From CAZKNF01 sp964554105 (GTDB lineage Bacteria; Bacteroidota; Rhodothermia; Rhodothermales; VXPQ01): a stretch of 26,927 nucleotides of DNA. The notes under the pieces were generated by a model that worked only from the letters and a program-made list of their open reading frames with translations, was not told the origin of the DNA and did no database searches. Positions 22,520 through 26,927 of the stretch are shown one piece after another; within the stretch, counting starts at the first letter, position 1; every line of letters starts with the position of its first letter. The translations under genes and the position numbers were made by a program. The DNA lies in assembly GCA_964554105.1 (NCBI GenBank), contig CAZKNF010000048.1:1-26927 (forward strand). The letters run 5' to 3'.

Positions 22520-24793
22520 ATGCGCCCGATCATCGATATCATCGCCTCGGCCGGTGTGCTAATGACGGCAGGACTCTTCGTTGCAGGTGCACTGGGAAGA
22601 GTGAAGGCGAGCGAGGAAACGCTCACGCCACCGGCGGCTGGCCGGGGGGACGGGGTAGATCACTTTGTCGAATCGCTTCTCGCGAAGATGAGCGTAGGTG
22701 AAAAGCTCGGCCAGCTCACGCTATTCGTCGGACAGTGGAGCGACGTGGGGCCGCGCGTCCCAGAAGGCGGCGAGCAGGAGATCCTCGACGGCAAGGTCGG
22801 GACGTTCTACGGCATTCACGGCGCCGACTACACACGCGAGATGCAGCGGCTCGCGGTCGAGGAGTCGCGGCTGGGCATCCCGCTGCTTTTCGCCCATGAT
22901 ATCCTGCACGGCTTCCGAACGATTTTTCCTGTCCCGCTGGCGCAGGCAAGTAGCTGGAATCCAGATCTGGTCGAGAAGGCGGCCCGCATCGCCGCCGTAG
23001 AAATGTCTGCGCACGGCGTGCACTGGACGTTCACACCCATGATCGACGTATCGCGTGAGCCTCGCTGGGGACGGATCGTCGAGGGAGCCGGTGAGGATCC
23101 TTTCCTCGGCTCGGTGATGGCCGCCGCACAGATCCGAGGCTACCAGGGCGATGATCTCAGGGCGGAGGACACCGTCCTCGCAACCGCAAAGCATTTCGTT
23201 GGATATGGAGATCCGGAAGGGGGGCGCGACTACAATACTGTCGACCTCGGCGAGCGGACGCTGCACGAAACCTATCTCCCGCCGTTTAAAGCGGCTGTCA
23301 ACGCCGGCGTCGGAGCCGTGATGGCTGCCTTCAATGACATAGACGACGTGCCGATGCATGCCCACGAGCGCCTGTTGAACGGACTCCTGCGTGAAAAGTG
23401 GGGATTCGAGGGAATCATAGTGAGCGACTACACCGGGATTCTTGAACTGGTCGCGCACGGGGTCGCTGCCGATTCCGCCGACGCAGGCGTGATGGCGCTG
23501 AAGGCGGGTATTGACGTCGACCTCGTGAGCGGCATCTTTTTGACCCTCAAAGACGAAGTCGAGTCGGGGCGACTTTCGGAGGATATCGTAGACGATGCCG
23601 TGCGGAGGGTGCTGCGGGCGAAGCATCAGCTTGGCCTGTTCGACGACCCTTATCGCTATAGCGATGCCGAGAGAGAGGCCGCCTTGACGCTTACGCCGGC
23701 GCATCGCGGCGCCGCACGCCGACTGGCTCGTGAATCCATCGTGCTGCTCAAGAACGACGACAATCTGCTGCCGCTGTCCAAGAATGTACAGCACCTCGCG
23801 GTCGTGGGTCCGCTCGCGGACGATGCTGCGTCAGGATTGGGCGGCTGGCCGGGGGAAGGACGAGCCGACGACGTGATAACCATCCTGCAGGGACTCAGGG
23901 GGGCGCTTCCGGAGGCGGATATTCGATACGAACGAGGTGCGGACTGGAATACGGACGATACGACCGGGATTGCGGCGGCAGTGGATGCGGCGCGAGAAGC
24001 CGAGGTCGTCGTCCTCGTGGTCGGCGAGCACGCGAGCATTACCGCTGAGGCGAGCAGCAGGGCGTCGTTGGATTTGCCGGGCAGCCAGTTGGCGCTCGTC
24101 AAGGCGGTCCACGCGACCGGAACGCCCGTCATCGCCGTGCTAACGAACGGCCGCCCCCTTTCGATCTCATGGATGGACGAACATCTTTCCGCCATTATAG
24201 AGACGTGGTTCCTCGGCATCGAGACAGGCACGGCGGTGGCCGACGTCCTCCTCGGCGACTACAATCCCGGAGGCAAACTCCCGGTCACCTTTCCGCGCAG
24301 CGTCGGTCAGGTGCCCATCTACTACAATCACAAGAACACCGGACGGCCGCCGGATGCACGGGAGAAGTTCACGTCGAAGTATCTGGACATCCCGTGGACG
24401 CCGCTGTATCCCTTCGGTCACGGACTCTCATATACGACGTTCGCATACGGTGCACCTCGCATCAGCGCCGAGCAGATTACAATGGATGGGCAGGTTACCG
24501 TCGAGGTAGACGTCACAAATTCAGGCGAGCACGCGGGCGACGAAGTCGTGCAGCTTTACGTGCGCGACGAAGTGGCGACCATATCCCGCCCGGTGATGCT
24601 TCTTCGCGGATTCCGCCGCGTTCGCCTCGATCCGGATGAGAGCCGCAGCGTGCGGTTTACCTTGACTTCGGACGACCTCTCGCTCTACAATAAGGATATG
24701 GAATACCTCGTCGAACCCGGCTTTTTCACCCTGTACGTTGGTACGAGCTCGGTAGACGTACAGGAAGTTCGATTCGAGGTCGTTGAGACGTAA
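22520..24793 (+). CDS. bglX: Family GH3 beta-glucosidase, BglX-like
   Basis: 757 residues; hydrolyses terminal beta-linked glucose from oligosaccharides, probably in the periplasm. An N-terminal signal sequence (IIASAGVLMTAGLFVAGALG) precedes the GH3 TIM barrel (about 45-375), which contains PLLFAHDILHGFRTIFP, PRWGRIVEGAGEDP, AKHFVGYG and the nucleophile Asp303 in GIIVSDYTG. The alpha/beta domain (about 400-600) carries GEHASITAEASSRASLDLPG; Glu510 in AEASSR matches the BglX acid/base segment HEASSR. A FnIII-like C-terminal domain follows the YPFGHGLSYTTF motif. Overall it parallels E. coli BglX end to end (765 residues). The start at 22520 has AGGA a few bases upstream; a GTG at 22469 in the same frame, just after the operator, is an alternative. 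The operator upstream predicts control by the LacI protein. Confidence 0.94.
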   Translation: MRPIIDIIASAGVLMTAGLFVAGALGRVKASEETLTPPAAGRGDGVDHFVESLLAKMSVGEKLGQLTLFVGQWSDVGPRVPEGGEQEILDGKVGTFYGIHGADYTREMQRLAVEESRLGIPLLFAHDILHGFRTIFPVPLAQASSWNPDLVEKAARIAAVEMSAHGVHWTFTPMIDVSREPRWGRIVEGAGEDPFLGSVMAAAQIRGYQGDDLRAEDTVLATAKHFVGYGDPEGGRDYNTVDLGERTLHETYLPPFKAAVNAGVGAVMAAFNDIDDVPMHAHERLLNGLLREKWGFEGIIVSDYTGILELVAHGVAADSADAGVMALKAGIDVDLVSGIFLTLKDEVESGRLSEDIVDDAVRRVLRAKHQLGLFDDPYRYSDAEREAALTLTPAHRGAARRLARESIVLLKNDDNLLPLSKNVQHLAVVGPLADDAASGLGGWPGEGRADDVITILQGLRGALPEADIRYERGADWNTDDTTGIAAAVDAAREAEVVVLVVGEHASITAEASSRASLDLPGSQLALVKAVHATGTPVIAVLTNGRPLSISWMDEHLSAIIETWFLGIETGTAVADVLLGDYNPGGKLPVTFPRSVGQVPIYYNHKNTGRPPDAREKFTSKYLDIPWTPLYPFGHGLSYTTFAYGAPRISAEQITMDGQVTVEVDVTNSGEHAGDEVVQLYVRDEVATISRPVMLLRGFRRVRLDPDESRSVRFTLTSDDLSLYNKDMEYLVEPGFFTLYVGTSSVDVQEVRFEVVET

Positions 24794-24878
24794 TGAAGCA
24801 TGATGCGAGAACATCCGACAAGATCCTTCGGCGACAACCCACCACACATTCCGTCGAATAATCGCGACACTTAGACAG

Positions 24879-26387
24879 ATGAATTACGATAGGCAAATGC
24901 CTCATTCGACCCGCTCTCTTGTCTGTCTGTTCACGGCTGCACTAACGCTCTGCGCTGCGGGGGACCTTGCCGATGCGTGGGCGCAGGACGTGCCCCGCAA
25001 CGTCGTCATCATCATGAGCGACGACCACCGGCACGATTTCATGGGCTTCCATTCGGATGCGCCTGATTTTCTCCAGACGCCGAACATGGACCGGATGGCG
25101 GAGGAGGGAGCGCACCTCATCAATGCCTTTGTTACAACATCGCTCTGCTCACCGAGCCGGGCATCCATTCTGACCGGCCAGTACGCACACACCCACGGAG
25201 TCGTCGACAACTCGACTCCGGTACCGGAGGGCACCCGTTTCTTCCCGGAGGACCTGCAGGAGCAGGGCTACAACACGGCCTACGTTGGAAAGTGGCACAT
25301 GGGTGAGGCGAGCGACGATCCGAAGCCGGGATTCGACCGCTGGGTGAGTTTCCGCGGCCAGGGCACGTATTACGATCCGCTATTGAACATCGACGGCGAG
25401 CAGCAGCAATTCGACGGGTATACGACGGATATCCTGACGGAGTACGCCCTGGACTGGCTCGGTGAGCAAAGTGCCGACGGCGATCCGTTTTTCATGATCC
25501 TCTCGCATAAAGCCGTACACGCCGAGTTCATGCCCGCGGAACGGCACGAGGGTGCATACGCCGACGCCGACATCCCCTATCCGGCATCGATGCCGTACAC
25601 GGAATCGAACTACCAGATGAAGCCGCACTGGGTGCGCGAGCAGCGGGCAAGCTGGCACGGCGTCGACTATATGTACCACGGCGACATGGTTTTTGACGAG
25701 TTCTATCAGCGCTACACGGAGACGCTGTTGGCGCTTGACGAGAGTGTCGGCCGCGTGATCGACCACCTTGACCAATCCGGGCTGGCCGAGAATACATTCG
25801 TTCTTTATCTAGGTGACAACGGTTTCCTGCTGGGTGAGCACGGTCTGATCGACAAGCGAAATGCTTACGAGGAGTCGATGCGCATCCCCATGCTCGCCTA
25901 CGCTCCGGGTTTCGTCGAGCCCGGCAGCACGATCGAATCCCTCGTCCGCAATATCGATATCGCGCCGACCGTGCTCGAGCTCGCCGGGGCTACGACCTCG
26001 ATCGATGTGGAAGGCACGTCATTCATGACGCTGTTGAGCGACGAGGGCGGTGCGGCGACGACGGGCGCGGCCGATGACCGTGAGTTCCTCTACGAATACT
26101 ACTGGGAGCACGCCTTTCCGCACACGCCGACGACTATTGCATTGCGAGGTGACCGTTTCAAGTACATTTATTATCACGGTGTCTGGGATCTGAATGAGCT
26201 GTACGATCTCCAAAACGACCCCACCGAGAGCTATAATCTGATCCAATCGCCGGAATTCAGCGACGTGCGCGATGAGATGCGGAATCGTCTCTTCGATCGG
26301 CTGGAGGAGGCCGATGCGATGCGCGTGCCCATCCGGCGCGGCGGATGGCAGGCCGGTGAGCGGCTGCTCCAGGTTCCCGGCCGATAG
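24879..26387 (+). CDS. Secreted S1-family sulfatase (Cys-type)
   Basis: 502 residues; hydrolyses sulfate esters. The signal peptide ends near residue 36 (DAWAQ). The formylglycine motif is CSPSRASILTG with Cys90 and Arg94, the Cys type matured by the aerobic FGE or an anaerobic SAM enzyme; neither is in this window. Metal ligands Asp48-Asp49 (IIMSDDHRHD) and Asp313-Asn314 (YLGDNGFLLGEHG) are present, as are Lys138 and His140 (VGKWHMG). The surrounding NAFVTTSLCSPSR and GQYAHTHGVVDN resemble glycan sulfatases of the glucosamine/uronate type, but the subfamily is uncertain. It lies 85 bases after GH3 on the same strand, with no hairpin or promoter seen between. An in-frame ATG at 24897 is an alternative start. 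Its presence suggests that the target glycan is sulfated. Confidence 0.92.
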   Translation: MNYDRQMPHSTRSLVCLFTAALTLCAAGDLADAWAQDVPRNVVIIMSDDHRHDFMGFHSDAPDFLQTPNMDRMAEEGAHLINAFVTTSLCSPSRASILTGQYAHTHGVVDNSTPVPEGTRFFPEDLQEQGYNTAYVGKWHMGEASDDPKPGFDRWVSFRGQGTYYDPLLNIDGEQQQFDGYTTDILTEYALDWLGEQSADGDPFFMILSHKAVHAEFMPAERHEGAYADADIPYPASMPYTESNYQMKPHWVREQRASWHGVDYMYHGDMVFDEFYQRYTETLLALDESVGRVIDHLDQSGLAENTFVLYLGDNGFLLGEHGLIDKRNAYEESMRIPMLAYAPGFVEPGSTIESLVRNIDIAPTVLELAGATTSIDVEGTSFMTLLSDEGGAATTGAADDREFLYEYYWEHAFPHTPTTIALRGDRFKYIYYHGVWDLNELYDLQNDPTESYNLIQSPEFSDVRDEMRNRLFDRLEEADAMRVPIRRGGWQAGERLLQVPGR

Positions 26388-26482
26388 GCCAGGCAGGGCC
26401 AAGAAGTACACCTCCTCGAAACACACGCAGAAGCCGCCGTTCGAATATGAATGAGCCGTGCGAACGATCAACCGCCGTTTCA

Positions 26483-26927
26483 ATGCCAGTGAAGAGACGG
26501 TCGCTCCTTCTGTTCCTGCTATTATGTGCAATCCTGCACTCAGCGGCGGCGCAGCAATCTGTCGTCATCCTGGACGAGGCGGATGGGGCCGGAGATTATC
26601 GTGACGCATCACGGGGGATCGTCACGCCGCCCGATACGCTTAATCTGTTGCAGGGTGAGAAACTGCCGCTGCATTTCGATCACGCCGCCGGCGGCGAATC
26701 GAGTGGAGTTCTGGAGTACAGGCATACGGAAGGCAGCTGGGAGATGGCCGTCGGTCAGGACGGATGGCCCGCGGTCGATCTGTCCGGATTCGACAGCCTG
26801 ATCGTCCATCTGAACGGCCCTACGGCCATCGCGGGCGCAGAGTTGCCGCGAATCTCGCTTGAGGATGAAGATGGCGGTCGCACCGATCCGATCTGGCTGA
26901 GCCGGCCGCAGAATGTTCGGGTGGATT
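26483..26927 (+). CDS. Secreted protein, possibly carbohydrate-binding; 3' truncated by window edge
   Basis: The frame runs off the window after 148 codons. The signal peptide is clear: MPVKRRSLLLFLLLCAILHS, then AAAQ-Q at about 24. The visible mature part is beta-rich, with WEMAVGQDGWPAVDLSGFDS (about 87-106) and SLIVHLNGP, a pattern seen in galactose-binding-like jelly-roll domains attached to glycan-active proteins. Function is not recognised. An in-frame ATG at 26447 would add 12 residues before the signal peptide; neither start has a good Shine-Dalgarno. It lies about 95 bases after the sulfatase on the same strand, so the locus probably continues beyond the window. Confidence 0.7.
   Translation, partial: MPVKRRSLLLFLLLCAILHSAAAQQSVVILDEADGAGDYRDASRGIVTPPDTLNLLQGEKLPLHFDHAAGGESSGVLEYRHTEGSWEMAVGQDGWPAVDLSGFDSLIVHLNGPTAIAGAELPRISLEDEDGGRTDPIWLSRPQNVRVD

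Noticed and set aside
22721..23794. 357-codon minus-strand frame opposite the GH3 gene
   Set aside because: Shadow of the conserved GH3 barrel; no domain, no ribosome binding site, low-complexity composition.
1..26927. CRISPR array, tRNA, rRNA, insertion sequence or prophage genes
   Set aside because: No regularly spaced repeats, no tRNA-like cloverleaf with CCA end, no rRNA sequence and no transposase or integrase reading frame were seen. The only exact long repeats are the two 55-base assembly duplicates.

Overview
The window looks like a piece of a draft genome, probably a metagenome-assembled one, from the Bacteroidota/Rhodothermota side of the tree (Rhodothermales or Balneolales-like). 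The basis is a moderately high GC content, several secreted proteins ending in type IX secretion (T9SS) sorting domains (YPNPFNPSTTIRYALP-type), a PorV-family barrel, TonB receptors with carboxypeptidase-regulatory domains, and acidic secreted proteins. This placement is inferred from protein character, since no marker gene is present. Two runs of exactly 100 N are each flanked by an identical 55-base sequence, which looks like an assembler overlap and not like biology.

Left part (1-7007), mostly housekeeping. It opens with the 3' end of thioredoxin reductase, then a BON-LysM lipoprotein overlapping it. A convergent minus-strand pair follows: proline dehydrogenase and a PLP-dependent transsulfuration-family enzyme. 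Divergent from these are pyridoxamine-phosphate oxidase (pdxH) and a DinB-like protein. After the first gap come a secreted protein of unknown function and an endonuclease/exonuclease/phosphatase-fold lipoprotein (both minus strand), then a small lipoprotein (plus strand).

Middle (7028-9862): one very large Asp-box (BNR, sialidase/VPS10-like propeller) protein with a T9SS tail.

Right part (9863-26927): a glycan-utilisation locus. A LacI-family regulator gene is followed on the same strand by a tandem CBM9-like protein with a T9SS tail, a TonB-dependent receptor, a 1111-residue secreted protein whose start overlaps the receptor stop (ATGA), and a PorV/PorQ-family outer-membrane protein. Facing them is an SGLT-type sodium/sugar symporter, divergent from a BglX-like family GH3 beta-glucosidase. 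A Cys-type sulfatase and the start of another secreted protein follow. No SusD homologue is present.

The parts appear linked by regulation. The same perfect 14-base palindrome TGTAAACGTTTACA occurs just ahead of the LacI gene (on top of a TTGACA-17-TAAAGT promoter) and in the symporter/beta-glucosidase intergenic region. The simplest model is that one LacI repressor controls its own operon and the divergent symporter and GH3 genes. Surface CBM9 and receptor proteins would capture and import oligosaccharides, the GH3 enzyme would release glucose in the periplasm, and the symporter would import it. The most interesting candidate for something undescribed is the receptor / 1111-residue protein / PorV-like trio, which sits where SusC/SusD would be expected.
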